Of a stretch of DNA of 64,000 bases, positions 12,945 through 26,600 are shown piece after piece (position 1 is the first letter of the stretch; the number at the start of each line of letters is the position of its first letter). A program made the position numbers and the translations under genes. The stretch is taken from NCBI GenBank assembly GCA_037976565.1, contig CP137666.1, positions 8,550,592-8,614,591 on the forward strand, read 5' to 3'. The DNA comes from Mesocentrotus franciscanus (lineage: Eukaryota; Echinodermata; Echinoidea; Camarodonta; Strongylocentrotidae). The notes under the pieces were generated by a model. The model made no database searches. It saw nothing but the letters and a program-made list of their open reading frames with translations, and was not told where the DNA came from.

Positions 12945-14655
12945 AAATGCTGCCGTAAAATAACAAAAACTCTACCCCCTTTCTATTCCTTCATTTGGTC
13001 TTCTTCTACTCTCTAGCTCTGTCGGCATCCTCGTATGAAAATGATTTCGTGTAACCTACCCAATTAAAGTATTATAACTCTATTTTGCATTATAACTACC
13101 AAACATTACTGTTATTGTCTATGATTGCGATTATTTATAGATCAGTATGAAACTTGTATCATAGCGAATTCCTCGGTAAATTATTTGTTTGTGACGTTGC
13201 ATCGCAATCGACCGAGAAAAGTTCGTGATTTGGAAATTTGTTTTTTTCGATTAGAGCACATCATTCAATCACACAGGCAAATCATAGTCTGATCTTAATA
13301 TCCACAATCTTTCTTATATGTACCTTTAAAATCACCATTTTAGACCAGCCTCCCCCCCCCCCCAAAAAAAAATTATTAAGGGGATGGCCCTCCAATATTT
13401 CCAGGGAAAGGCGGACCCAACCGCCCCTTGAACTGCTGACCTCGTACGTCTGACACTAATAAAATACAGGAGAATATCTGCCATTGTAATACCTTCTACA
13501 ATATTGTAAGGTTTAATAAATACTAGTATGCCAAGGAACGATAAAAAAATTCAGATAATGAAACTTAATGCATTTTAAAGCACTTAGAACTACTGTGTTG
13601 CAGCCGTTACTCATTATTGCTATGAATATATCATTTTTTCTGCATTTTGAAAAAACACGTCCCCTGTACTGTTACAAGCAAACATTCATTGTGAAAAGAA
13701 ACTAACAAAGATTTGGCACCGATTGAGCAGATTTGCATACTAATCGTTTCAGAGTGTTTTCTATTCATTCCGATTTTTGGTACTGCTTTGGTATGTTCCA
13801 GGCTTGGTGATCGGTCAATCATTTGGGATGAGGAATGCCGGGGAGGAATGTTACGACGGGGACAATGACTTCCTCCAACATGATAAAGCCGTCTTTCAAA
13901 GATGGACAAGAACGATTAGAATAGACTTTAAGCTACTGGTTAAGATGACAGTTTTATCAATTGATTCGTATCTAGTCCAGTGGTCAGGTTCAATAGGAGA
14001 ATCTCTCAACATAATCTGGTATCAAACCAACAATCTTCACTGACCTTCCACCTTGTCTTGCTAAGTTTTCGGTAAGTGAACACCATCTTCTTTGGCTCCG
14101 TCTTATCTACGGGATTTATTTTCGATTTTTTATGTTTCGATAACAAATGTTTCTATCAGTGCGATAGATGTTTACTTGGGTATGATTGCAATTTCCACGT
14201 ATGTATATCATTTTGTATATTTATAAATTTTATCCGATAGATAGCCTCATAAATATGTGAGAGGTATATTTTATGTTTAGGTGCCGAATTGAAAAAAAAT
14301 ATTAATGATTGTGTATAGCCTAGTCATATTGATACGATTGAAATGTGATGTCATCTTCAAAAGAGCCTGGTTATGTTTGATATCGTTGTGATTTCCTTTG
14401 TTCTTCAACAATTCCAGCGCCAAAAAGTTCGCGCCATTTTATGCATTCGTGCGCTGTACGAAGATAGTGTATGATAGCCTACAATACAGTGGGGCCATCT
14501 ATGTACATTTTTATATGTGTCCATTTATGTTGTTATATATCCACGGGATTGTTGTTTTTATTTAGTGACATTCAGTTTACGTTGATTTTCCTGTGCTTGT
14601 ATCCGTATTCATACTACATTGGAAATATGTATACTATATCCACGTGATGATTTTT
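12945..14655. other. no supportable gene
   Basis: AT-rich intergenic sequence. Short open frames on both strands (for example 13631-13909 minus and 13777-14043 plus) overlap each other, have no recognisable domain and no convincing splice context. A C run followed by an A run lies near 13351-13370. Confidence 0.5.
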
Positions 14656-14659
14656 TTGG

Positions 14660-17600
14660 TTTTGCTTCTGTAGGCTCTTGAGGCTTATTAGAATTTAGTG
14701 TAGGTAATTCCTGGCTGGGAGATGGTGGCCTGTGAATGATGTACCTACCGGGCCCTGTCACTTAAACTGGAGGTGAACGGCACGCCCAGTCAGATTTTTC
14801 TTTAAAAATAAATTAGTTTCAAGAGTTAGTTCAGCTAGGTGCTGAATAATTTGTGCTTCTTCTGTAGGCTCTTCAGGCTTAGTAAAATTTAGTGTAGGAA
14901 ATTCCTGACTGGGAGATGGTGGCCTGTGAATGATGATCCTACCGGGCACTGCCCCTTAAACTGTAGGTGAACGGCACGCCCAGTCAGAATATTCTTTTTG
15001 AAAAATTAGTTTCAAGAGTTTGTTCAGTCAGGTAATGGTTGTTTTGTTTCATCTGTAGGTTCCTAAAGCTTAGTAGAATTTAGTGTAGGTAATTCATGGC
15101 TGGGAGATGGTGGCCTGCCGCCTGTGAATGATGAGCGTACAGGGCCATGCCTTTAAACTGTAGGTGAACGGCACTGTCGGCACACCCAACCCAGTCAGAT
15201 TTTTCGTTTAAATTTAGTATATATTATTTTGTAATGCTATGTTCAGTTAGGTGCTAAGTATTTTGTCTTTGATCTGTAGGCTCTTTTAGCTTAGTAGAAT
15301 ATAGTGTAGGTAATTCCTGGCTAGGAGATGGTGGTCTGTGAATGATGAGCCTACCGGGCACTGCCCCTTAAACTGTAGGTGAACGGCACACCCACTCAGA
15401 TTTGTCGTGTTTTTCAAAATTATTTGTAATGCTTTGTTCAGTTAGGTGCTGAGTATTTCGAGTTTGATCTGTAGGCTCTTTTAGCTTAGTAAAATGTAGT
15501 ATAGGTAATTCCTGCCTGGGAGATGGTGGCCTGTGAATGATGAGCCTACCTGGCACTGCCCCTTAAACTAAAGGTGAACGGCACATCAAGTCAGATTTTT
15601 CGTATTTTCAAAATTATCTTTGTTCAGTTAGGTTCTGAGTATTTTGTGTTTGATCGGTAGGCTCTTTTAGCTTAGTAGAATATAGTGCAGGTAAATCCTG
15701 ACTGGGAGATGGTGGCCTGTGAATGATGAGCCTACCGGGCCCTGCCCCTTAAACTGTAGGCGAACGGCACACCCATTCAGATTTTTCGTTTTTTAAATAA
15801 ATTATTTGTATTGCTTTGTTACTTAGGTGCTGAGTATTTTGTGTTTGATCTGTAGGCTCTTTTAGCTTGGTAGAATATAGTGCAGGTGAAATCCTGGCTG
15901 GGAGATGGTGGCCTGTGAATGATGAGCCTATCGCGCCCTGCCCCTTAAACTGTAGGCGAACGGCACGCCCAGTCAGATTTTTCTTTTTTCAAAATTATTT
16001 TCAAGAGTTTGTCAGACGAGAACTGATTTTTTCCTTTCTCATCTGTAGGCTCCTAAAGCTTAGTAGAATTCAGTGTAAGTAATTCCTGGCTGGGAGATGG
16101 TGGCCTGTGAATGATGAGCCTACCGGGCACTGCCCCTTAAACTGTAGGCGAACGGCACGCCCAGTCAGATTTTTCTTTTTTCAAAATTATTTCCAAGAGT
16201 TTGTCAGACGAGAACTGATTTTTTCCTTTCTCATCTGTATGCTCCTAAAGCTTAGTAGAATTCAGTGTAGGTAATTCCTGACTGGGAGATGGTGGCCTGT
16301 GAATGATGAGCCTACCGGGCCCTGCCCCTTAAACTGTAGGCGAACGGCACACCCAGTCAGATTTTCTTTTTTCAAAATTATTTCCAAGAGTTTGTCAGAC
16401 GAGAACTGATTTTTCCTTTCTCATCTGTAGGCTCCTAAAGCTTAGTAGAATTCAGTGTAGGTAATTCCTGACTGGGAGATGGTGGCCTGTGAATGATGAG
16501 CCTACCGGGCCCTGCCCCTTAAACTGTAGGCGAACGGCACGCCCAGTCAGATTTTTCTTTTTTCAAAATTATTTTCAAGAGTTTGTCAGACGAGTACTGA
16601 TTTTTTCCTTTCTCATCTGTAGGCTCCTAAAGCTTAGTAGAATTCAGTGTAAGTAATTCCTGGCTGGGAGATGGCGGCCTATGAATGATAAGCCTACCGG
16701 GTACTGCCCCTTAAACTGTAGGTGAACGGCACACCCAGACAGATTTGTCGTTTATTAAATAAGTTATTTGTAATGCTTTGTTCAGTTAGGTGCTGAGTAT
16801 TTTGTGTTTGATCTGTAGGCTCTTTAAGCTTGGTAGAATATAGTGCAGGTAATTCCTGACTGGGAGATGGTGGCCTGTGAATGATGAGCCTACCGGGCCC
16901 TGCCCCTTAAACTGTAGGCGAACGGCACGCCCAGTCAGATTTTTCTTTTTTCAAAATTATTTTCAAGAGTTTGTCAGACGAGAACTGATTTTTCCTTTCT
17001 CATCTGTAGGCTCCTAAAGCTTAGTAGAATTCAGTGTAGGTAATTCCTGGCTGGGAGATGATGGCCTGTGAATGTTGAGCCTACCGGGCCCTGCCCTTAA
17101 ACTGTAGGCGAACGGCACGCCCAGTCAGATTTTTCTTTTTTCAAAATTATTTTCAAGAGTTTGTCAGACGAGAACTGATTTTTTCCTTTCTCATCTGTAG
17201 GCTCCTAAAGCTTAGTAGAATTCAGTGTAAGTAATTCCTGGCTGGGAGATGGCGGCCTATGAATGATAAGCCTACCGGGTACTGCCCCTAAACTGTAGGT
17301 GAACGGCACACCCAGACAGATTTGTCGTTTATTAAATAAGTTATTTGTAATGCTTTGTTCAGTTAGGTGCTGAGTATTTTGTGTTTGATCTGTAGGCTCC
17401 TTAAGCTTGGTAGAATATAGTGCAGGTAATTCCTGACTGGGAGATGGTGGCCTGTGAATGATGAGCCTACCGGGCCCTGCCCCTTAAACTGTAGGCGAAC
17501 GGCACGCCCAGTCAGATTTTTCTTTTTTCAAAATTATTTTCAAGAGTTTGTCAGACGAGAACTGATTTTTTCCTTTCTCATCTGTAGGCTCCTAAAGCTT

Positions 17601-20600
17601 AGTAGAATTCAGTGTAGGTAATTCCTGACTGGGAGATGGTGGCCTGTGAATGATGAGCCTACCGGGCCCTGCCCCTTAAACTGTAGGCGAACGGCACGCC
17701 CAGTCAGATTTTTCTTTTTTCAAAATTATTTTCAAGAGTTTGTCAGACGAGAACTGATTTTTCCTTTCTCATCTGTAGGCTCCTAAAGCTTAGTAGAATT
17801 CAGTGTAGGTAATTCCTGACTGGGAGATGGTGGCCTGTGAATGATGAGCCTACCGGGCCCTGCCCCTTAAACTGTAGGCGAACGGCACGCCCAGTCAGAT
17901 TTTTCTTTTTTCAAAATTATTTTCAAGAGTTTGTCAGACGAGAACTGATTTTTTCCTTTTTCATCTGTAGGCTCCTAAAGCTTAGTAGAATTCAGTGTAG
18001 GTAATTCCTGGCTGGGAGATGGTGGCCTGTGAATGATGAGCCTACCGGGCCCTGCCCCTTAAACTGTAGGCGAACGGCACGCCCAGTCAGATTTTTTTTT
18101 CAAAATTATTTTCAAGAGTTTGTCAGACGAGAACTGATTTTTTCCTTTCTCATCTGTAGGCTCCTAAAGCTTAGTAGAAGTCAGTGTAGGTAATTCCTGG
18201 CTGGGAGATGGTGGCCTGTGAATGATGAGCCTACCGGGCCCTGCCCCTTAAACTGTAGGTGAACGGCACACCCAGTCAGATTTGTCTTTTTAAAAATTAT
18301 TTGTAATGCTTTGTCAGTTAGGTGCTGAGTTTTTGTGTTTGATCTGTAGGCTCTTAAGCTTGGTAGAATTAGTGTAGGTAATTCCTGGCTGGGAGATGGT
18401 GGCCTGTGAATGATGAGCCTACCGGGCCCTGCCCCTTAAACTGTAGGCGAACGGCACGCCCAGTCAGATTTTTCTTTTTTCAAAATTATTTTCAAGAGTT
18501 TGTCAGACGAGAACTGATTTTTTCCTTTCTCATCTGTAGGCTCCTAAAGCTTAGTAGAATTCAGTGTAGGTAATTCCTGACTGGGAGATGGTGGCCTGTG
18601 AATGATGAGCCTACCGGGCCCTGCCCCTTAAACTGTAGGCGAACGGCACGCCCAGTCAGATTTTCTTTTTCAAAATTATTTTCAAGAGTTTGTCAGACGA
18701 GAACTGATTTTTTCCTTTCTCATCTGTAGGCTCCTAAAGCTTAGTAGAATTCAGTGTAAGTAATTCCTGGCTGGGAGATGGCGGCCTATGAATGATAAGC
18801 CTACCGGGTACTGCCCCTTAAACTGTAGGTGAACGGCACACCCAGACAGATTTGTCGTTTATTAAATAAGTTATTTGTAATGCTTTGTTCAGTTAGGTGC
18901 TGAGTATTTTGTGTTTGATCTGTAGGCTCTTTAAGCTTGGTAGAATATAGTGCAGGTAATTCCTGGCTGGGAGATGGTGGCCTGTGAATGATGAGCCTAC
19001 CGGGCCCTGCCCCTTAAACTGTAGGCGAACGGCACGCCCAGTCAGATTTTTCTTTTTTCAAAATTATTTTCAAGAGTTTGTCAGACGAGAACTGATTTTT
19101 TCCTTTCTCATCTGTAGGCTCCTAAAGCTTAGTAGAATTCAGTGTAAGTAATTCCTGGCTTGGAGATGATGGCCTGTGAATGATGAGCGTACCGGGCCCT
19201 GCCGGGCCCTGCCCCTTAAACTGTAGGCGAACGGCACGCCCAGTCAGATTTTTCTTTTTTCAAAATTATTTTCAAGAGTTTGTCAGACGAGAACTGATTT
19301 TTCCTTTCTCATCTGTAGGCTCCTAAAGCTTAGTAGAATTCAGTGTAGGTAATTCCTGGCTGGGAGATGGTGGCCTGTGAATGATGAGCCTACCGGGCCC
19401 TGCCCCTTAAACTGTAGGCGAACGGCACGCCCAGTCAGATTTTTCTTTTTTCAAAATTATTTTCAAGAGTTTGTCAGACGAGAACTGATTTTTTCCTTTC
19501 TCATCTGTAGGCTCCTAAAGCTTAGTAGAATTCAGTGTAAGTAATTCCTGGCTGGGAGATGGCGGCCTATGAATGATAAGCCTACCGGGTACTGCCCCTT
19601 AAACTGTAGGTGAACGGCACACCCAGACAGATTTGTCGTTTATTAAATAAGTTATTTGTAATGCTTTGTTCAGTTAGGTGCTGAGTATTTTGTGTTTGAT
19701 CTGTAGGCTCTTTAAGCTTGGTAGAATATAGTGCAGGTAATTCCTGACTGGGAGATGGTGGCCTGTGAATGATGAGCCTACCGGGCCCTGCCCCTTAAAC
19801 TGTAGGCGAACGGCACGCCCAGTCAGATTTTTCTTTTTTCAAAATTATTTTCAAGAGTTTGTCAGACGAGAACTGATTTTTCCTTTCTCATCTGTAGGCT
19901 CCTAAAGCTTAGTAGAATTCAGTGTAGGTAATTCCTGACTGGGAGATGGTGGCCTGTGAATGATGAGCCTACCGGGCCCTGCCCCTTAAACTGTAGGCGA
20001 ACGGCACGCCCAGTCAGATTTTTCTTTTTTCAAAATTATTTTCAAGAGTTTGTCAGACGAGAACTGATTTTTTCCTTTCTCATCTGTAGGCTCCTAAAGC
20101 TTAGTAGAATTCAGTGTAGGTAATTCCTGACTGGGAGATGGTGGCCTGTGAATGATGAGCCTACCGGGCCCTGCCCTTAAACTGTAGGCGAACGGCACGC
20201 CCAGTCAGATTTTTCTTTTTCAAAATTATTTTCAAGAGTTTGTCAGACGAGAACTGATTTTTTCCTTTTTCATCTGTAGGCTCCTAAAGCTTAGTAGAAT
20301 TCAGTGTAGGTAATTCCTGGCTGGGAGATGGTGGCCTGTGAATGATGAGCCTACCGGGCCCTGCCCTTAAACTGTAGGCGAACGGCACGCCCAGTCAGAT
20401 TTTTCTTTTTCAAAATTATTTTCAAGAGTTTGTCAGACGAGAACTGATTTTTTCCTGTCTCATCTGTAGGCTCCTAAAGCTTAGTAGAATTCAGTGTAGG
20501 TAATTCCTGGCTGGGAGATGGTGGCCTGTGAATGATGAGCCTACCGGGCCCTGCCCCTTAAACTGTAGGCGAACGGCACGCCCAGTCAGATTTTTCTTTT

Positions 20601-23600
20601 TTCAAAATTATTTTCAAGAGTTTGTCAGACGAGAACTGATTTTTTCCTTTCTCATCTGTAGGCTCCTAAAGCTTAGTAGAATTCAGTGTAGGTAATTCCT
20701 GACTGGGAGATGGTGGCCTGTGAATGATGAGCCTACCGGGCCCTGCCCCTTAAACTGTAGGCGAACGGCACGCCCAGTCAGATTTTTCTTTTTTCAAAAT
20801 TATTTTCAAGAGTTTGTCAGACGAGAACTGATTTTTTCCTTTCTCATCTGTAGGCTCCTAAAGCTTAGTAGAATTCAGTGTAAGTAATTCCTGGCTGGGA
20901 GATGGCGGCCTATGAATGATAAGCCTACCGGGTACTGCCCTTAAACTGTAGGTGAACGGCACACCCAGACAGATTTGTCGTTTATTAAATAAGTTATTTG
21001 TAATGCTTTGTTCAGTTAGGTGCTGAGTATTTTGTGTTTGATCTGTAGGCTCTTTAAGCTTGGTAGAATATAGTGCAGGTAATTCCTGGCTGGGAGATGG
21101 TGGCCTGTGAATGATGAGCCTACCGGGCCCTGCCCCTTAAACTGTAGGTGAACGGCACGCCCAGTCAGATTTTTCTTTTTTCAAAATTATTTTCAAGAGT
21201 TTGTCGGACGAGTACTGATTTTTTCCTTTCTCATCTGTAGGCTCCTAAAGCTTAGTAGAATTCAGTGTAGGTAATTCCTGGCTGGGAGATGGTGGCCTGT
21301 GAATGATGAGCCTACCGGGCCCTGCCCCTTAAACTGTAGGCGAACGGCACGCCCAGTCAGATTTTTCTTTTTTCAAAATTATTTTCAAGAGTTTGTCAGA
21401 CGAGAACTGATTTTTCCTTTCTCATCTGTAGGCTCCTAAAGCTTAGTAGAATTCAGTGTAGGTAATTCCTGACTGGGAGATGGTGGCCTGTGAATGATGA
21501 GCCTACCGGGCCCTGCCCCTTAAACTGTAGGCGAACGGCACGCCCAGTCAGATTTTTCTTTTTTCAAAATTATTTTCAAGAGTTTGTCAGACGAGAACTG
21601 ATTTTTTCCTTTCTCATCTGTAGGCTCCTAAAGCTTAGTAGAATTCAGTGTAAGTAATTCCTGGCTGGGAGATGGCGGCCTATGAATGATAAGCCTACCG
21701 GGTACTGCCCCTTAAACTGTAGGTGAACGGCACACCCAGACAGATTTGTCGTTTATTAAATAAGTTATTTGTAATGCTTTGTTCAGTTAGGTGCTGAGTA
21801 TTTTGTGTTTGATCTGTAGGCTCTTTAAGCTTGGTAGAATATAGTGCAGGTAATTCCTGACTGGGAGATGGTGGCCTGTGAATGATGAGCCTACCGGGCC
21901 CTGCCCCTTAAACTGTAGGCGAACGGCACGCCCAGTCAGATTTTTCTTTTTTCAAAATTATTTTCAAGAGTTTGTCAGACGAGAACTGATTTTTTCCTTT
22001 CTCATCTGTAGGCTCCTAAAGCTTAGTAGAATTCAGTGTAGGTAATTCCTGACTGGGAGATGGTGGCCTGTGAATGATGAGCCTACCGGGCCCTGCCCCT
22101 TAAACTGTAGGCGAACGGCACGCCCAGTCAGATTTTTCTTTTTTCAAAATTATTTTCAAGAGTTTGTCAGACGAGAACTGATTTTTTCCTTTCTCATCTG
22201 TAGGCTCCTAAAGCTTAGTAGAATTCAGTGTAGGTAATTCCTGACTGGGAGATGGTGGCCTGTGAATGATGAGCCTACCGGGCCCTGCCCCTTAAACTGT
22301 AGGCGAACGGCACGCCCAGTCAGATTTTTCTTTTTTCAAAATTATTTTCAAGAGTTTGTCAGACGAGAACTAATTTTTTCCTTTTTCATCTGTATGCTCC
22401 TAAAGCTTAGAAGAATTCAGTGTAGGTAATTCCTGGCTGGGAGATGGTGGCCTGTGAATGATGAGCCTACCGGGCCCTGCCCCTTAAACTGTAGGCGAAC
22501 GGCACGCCCAGTCAGATTTTCTTTTTCAAAATTATTTTCAAGAGTTTGTCAGACGAGAACTGATTTTTCCTTTCTCATCTGTAGGCTCCTAAAGCTTAGT
22601 AGAATTCAGTGTAAGTAATTCCTGGCTGGGAGATGGTGGCCTGTGAATGATAAGCCTACCGGGTACTGCCCCTTAAACTGTAGGTGAACGGCACACCCAG
22701 ACAGATTTGTCGTTTATTAAAAAGTTATTTGTAATGCTTTGTTCAGTTAGGTGCTGAGTATTTTGTGTTTGATCTGTAGGCTCTTTAAGCTTGGTAGAAT
22801 ATAGTGCAGGTAATTCCTGGCTGGGAGATGGTGGCCTGTGAATGATGAGCCTACCGGGCCCTGCCCCTTAAACTGTAGGCGAACGGCACGCCCAGTCAGA
22901 TTTTTCTTTTTTCAAAATTATTTTCAAGAGTTTGTCAGACGAGAACTGATTTTTCCTTTCTCATCTGTAGGCTCCTAAAGCTTAGTAGAATTCAGTGTAG
23001 GTAATTCCTGACTGGGAGATGGTGGCCTGTGAATGATGAGCCTACCGGGCCCTGCCCCTTAAACTGTAGGCGAACGGCACGCCCAGTCAGATTTTTCTTT
23101 TTTCAAAATTATTTTCAAGAGTTTGTCAGACGAGAACTGATTTTTTCCTTTCTCATCTGTAGGCTCCTAAAGCTTAGTAGAATTCAGTGTAAGTAATTCC
23201 TGGCTGGGAGATGGCGGCCTATGAATGATAAGCCTACCGGGTACTGCCCCTTAAACTGTAGGTGAACGGCACACCCAGACAGATTTGTCGTTTATTAAAT
23301 AAGTTATTTGTAATGCTTTGTTCAGTTAGGTGCTGAGTATTTTGTGTTTGATCTGTAGGCTCTTTAAGCTTGGTAGAATATAGTGCAGGTAATTCCTGAC
23401 TGGGAGATGGTGGCCTGTGAATGATGAGCCTACCGGGCCCTGCCCCTTAAACTGTAGGCGAACGGCACGCCCAGTCAGATTTTCTTTTTCAAAATTATTT
23501 TCAAGAGTTTGTCAGACGAGAACTGATTTTTTCCTTTCTCATCTGTAGGCTCCTAAAGCTTAGTAGAATTCAGTGTAGGTAATTCCTGGCTGGGAGATGG

Positions 23601-26600
23601 TGGCCTGTGAATGATGAGCCTACCGGGCCCTGCCCCTTAAACTGTAGGCGAACGGCACGCCCAGTCAGATTTTTCTTTTTTCAAAATTATTTTCAAGAGT
23701 TTGTCAGACGAGAACTGATTTTTCCTTTCTCATCTGTAGGCTCCTAAAGCTTAGTAGAATTCAGTGTAGGTAATTCCTGACTGGGAGATGGTGGCCTGTG
23801 AATGATGAGCCTACCGGGCCCTGCCCCTTAAACTGTAGGCGAACGGCACGCCCAGTCAGATTTTCTTTTTTCAAAATTATTTTCAAGAGTTTGTCAGACG
23901 AGAACTGATTTTTTCCTTTCTCATCTGTAGGCTCCTAAAGCTTAGTAGAATTCAGTGTAAGTAATTCCTGGCTGGGAGATGGCGGCCTATGAATGATAAG
24001 CCTACCGGGTACTGCCCCTTAAACTGTAGGTGAACGGCACACCCAGACAGATTTGTCGTTTATTAAATAAGTTATTTGTAATGCTTTGTTCAGTTAGGTG
24101 CTGAGTATTTTGTGTTTGATCTGTAGGCTCTTTAAGCTTGGTAGAATATAGTGCAGGTAATTCCTGACTGGGAGATGGTGGCCTGTGAATGATGAGCCTA
24201 CCGGGCCCTGCCCCTTAAACTGTAGGCGAACGGCACGCCCAGTCAGATTTTTCTTTTTTCAAAATTATTTTCAAGAGTTTGTCAGACGAGAACTGATTTT
24301 TTCCTTTCTCATCTGTAGGCTCCTAAAGCTTAGTAGAATTCAGTGTAGGTAATTCCTGACTGGGAGATGGTGGCCTGTGAATGATGAGCCTACCGGGCCC
24401 TGCCCCTTAAACTGTAGGCGAACGGCACGCCCAGTCAGATTTTTCTTTTTTCAAAATTATTTTCAAGAGTTTGTCAGACGAGAACTGATTTTTTCCTTTC
24501 TCATCTGTAGGCTCCTAAAGCTTAGTAGAATTCAGTGTAGGTAATTCCTGACTGGGAGATGGTGGCCTGTGAATGATGAGCCTACCGGGCCCTGCCCCTT
24601 AAACTGTAGGCGAACGGCACGCCCAGTCAGATTTTTCTTTTTTCAAAATTATTTTCAAGAGTTTGTCAGACGAGAACTGATTTTTTCCTTTCTCATCTGT
24701 AGGCTCCTAAAGCTTAGTAGAATTCAGTGTAAGTAATTCCTGGCTGGGAGATGGCGGCCTATGAATGATAAGCCTACCGGGTACTGCCCCTTAAACTGTA
24801 GGTGAACGGCACACCCAGACAGATTTGTCGTTTATTAAATAAGTTATTTGTAATGCTTTGTTCAGTTAGGTGCTGAGTATTTTGTGTTTGATCTGTAGGC
24901 TCTTAAGCTTGGTAGAATATAGTGCAGGTAATTCCTGACTGGGAGATGGTGGCCTGTGAATGATGAGCCTACCGGGCCCTGCCCCTTAAACTGTAGGCGA
25001 ACGGCACGCCCAGTCAGATTTTTCTTTTTTCAAAATTATTTTCAAGAGTTTGTCAGACGAGAACTGATTTTTTCCTTTCTCATCTGTAGGCTCCTAAAGC
25101 TTAGTAGAATTCAGTGTAGGTAATTCCTGACTGGGAGATGGTGGCCTGTGAATGATGAGCCTACCGGGCCCTGCCCCTTAAACTGTAGGCGAACGGCACG
25201 CCCAGTCAGATTTTTCTTTTTTCAAAATTATTTTCAAGAGTTTGTCAGACGAGAACTGATTTTTTCCTTTCTCATCTGTATGCTCCTAAAGCTTAGTAGA
25301 ATTCAGTGTAGGTAATTCCTGACTGGGAGATGGTGGCCTGTGAATGATGAGCCTACCGGGCCCTGCCCCTTAAACTGTAGGTGAACGGCACGCCCAGTCA
25401 GATTTTTCTTTTTTCAAAATTATTTGTAATGCTTTGTTCAGTTAGGTGCTGAGTATTTTGTGTTTGATCTGTAGGCTCTTAAGCTTAGTAGAATTCAGTG
25501 TAGGTAATTCCTGACTGGGAGATGGTGGCCTGTGAATGATGAGCCTACCGGGCCCTGCCCCTTAAACTGTAGGCGAACGGCACGCCCAGTCAGATTTTTC
25601 TTTTTTCAAAATTATTTTCAAGAGTTTGTCAGACGAGAACTGATTTTTTCCTTTCTCATCTGTAGGCTCCTAAAGCTTAGTAGAATTCAGTGTAAGTAAT
25701 TCCTGGCTGGGAGATGGCGGCCTATGAATGATAAGCCTACCGGGTACTGCCCCTTAAACTGTAGGTGAACGGCACACCCAGACAGATTTGTCGTTTATTA
25801 AATAAGTTATTTGTAATGCTTTGTTCAGTTAGGTGCTGAGTATTTTGTGTTTGATCTGTAGGCTCTTAAGCTTGGTAGAATATAGTGCAGGTAATTCCTG
25901 ACTGGGAGATGGTGGCCTGTGAATGATGAGCCTACCGGGCCCTGCCCCTTAAACTGTAGGCGAACGGCACGCCCAGTCAGATTTTTCTTTTTTCAAAATT
26001 ATTTTCAAGAGTTTGTCAGACGAGAACTGATTTTTTCCTGTCTCATCTGTAGGCTCCTAAAGCTTAGTAGAATTCAGTGTAGGTAATTCCTGGCTGGGAG
26101 ATGGTGGCCTGTGAATGATGAGCCTACCGGGCCCTGCCCCTTAAACTGTAGGCGAACGGCACGCCCAGTCAGATTTTTCTTTTTTCAAAATTATTTTCAA
26201 GAGTTTGTCAGACGAGAACTGATTTTTCCTTTCTCATCTGTAGGCTCCTAAAGCTTAGTAGAATTCAGTGTAGGTAATTCCTGACTGGGAGATGGTGGCC
26301 TGTGAATGATGAGCCTACCGGGCCCTGCCCCTTAAACTGTAGGCGAACGGCACGCCCAGTCAGATTTTTCTTTTTTCAAAATTATTTTCAAGAGTTTGTC
26401 AGACGAGAACTAATTTTTTCCTTTCTCATCTGTAGGCTCCTAAAGCTTAGTAGAATTCAGTGTAAGTAATTCCTGGCTGGGAGATGGCGGCCTATGAATG
26501 ATAAGCCTACCGGGTACTGCCCCTTAAACTGTAGGTGAACGGCACACCCAGACAGATTTGTCGTTTATTAAATAAGTTATTTGTAATGCTTTGTTCAGTT

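Noticed and set aside
12631..12966. 111-residue minus-strand frame as a gene
   Set aside because: It spans the end of a GTGGCGGATCC element, and its start translates the inverted repeat.
13631..14043. Overlapping frames of 92 and 88 residues on opposite strands
   Set aside because: No domain, no splice support, mutual overlap.
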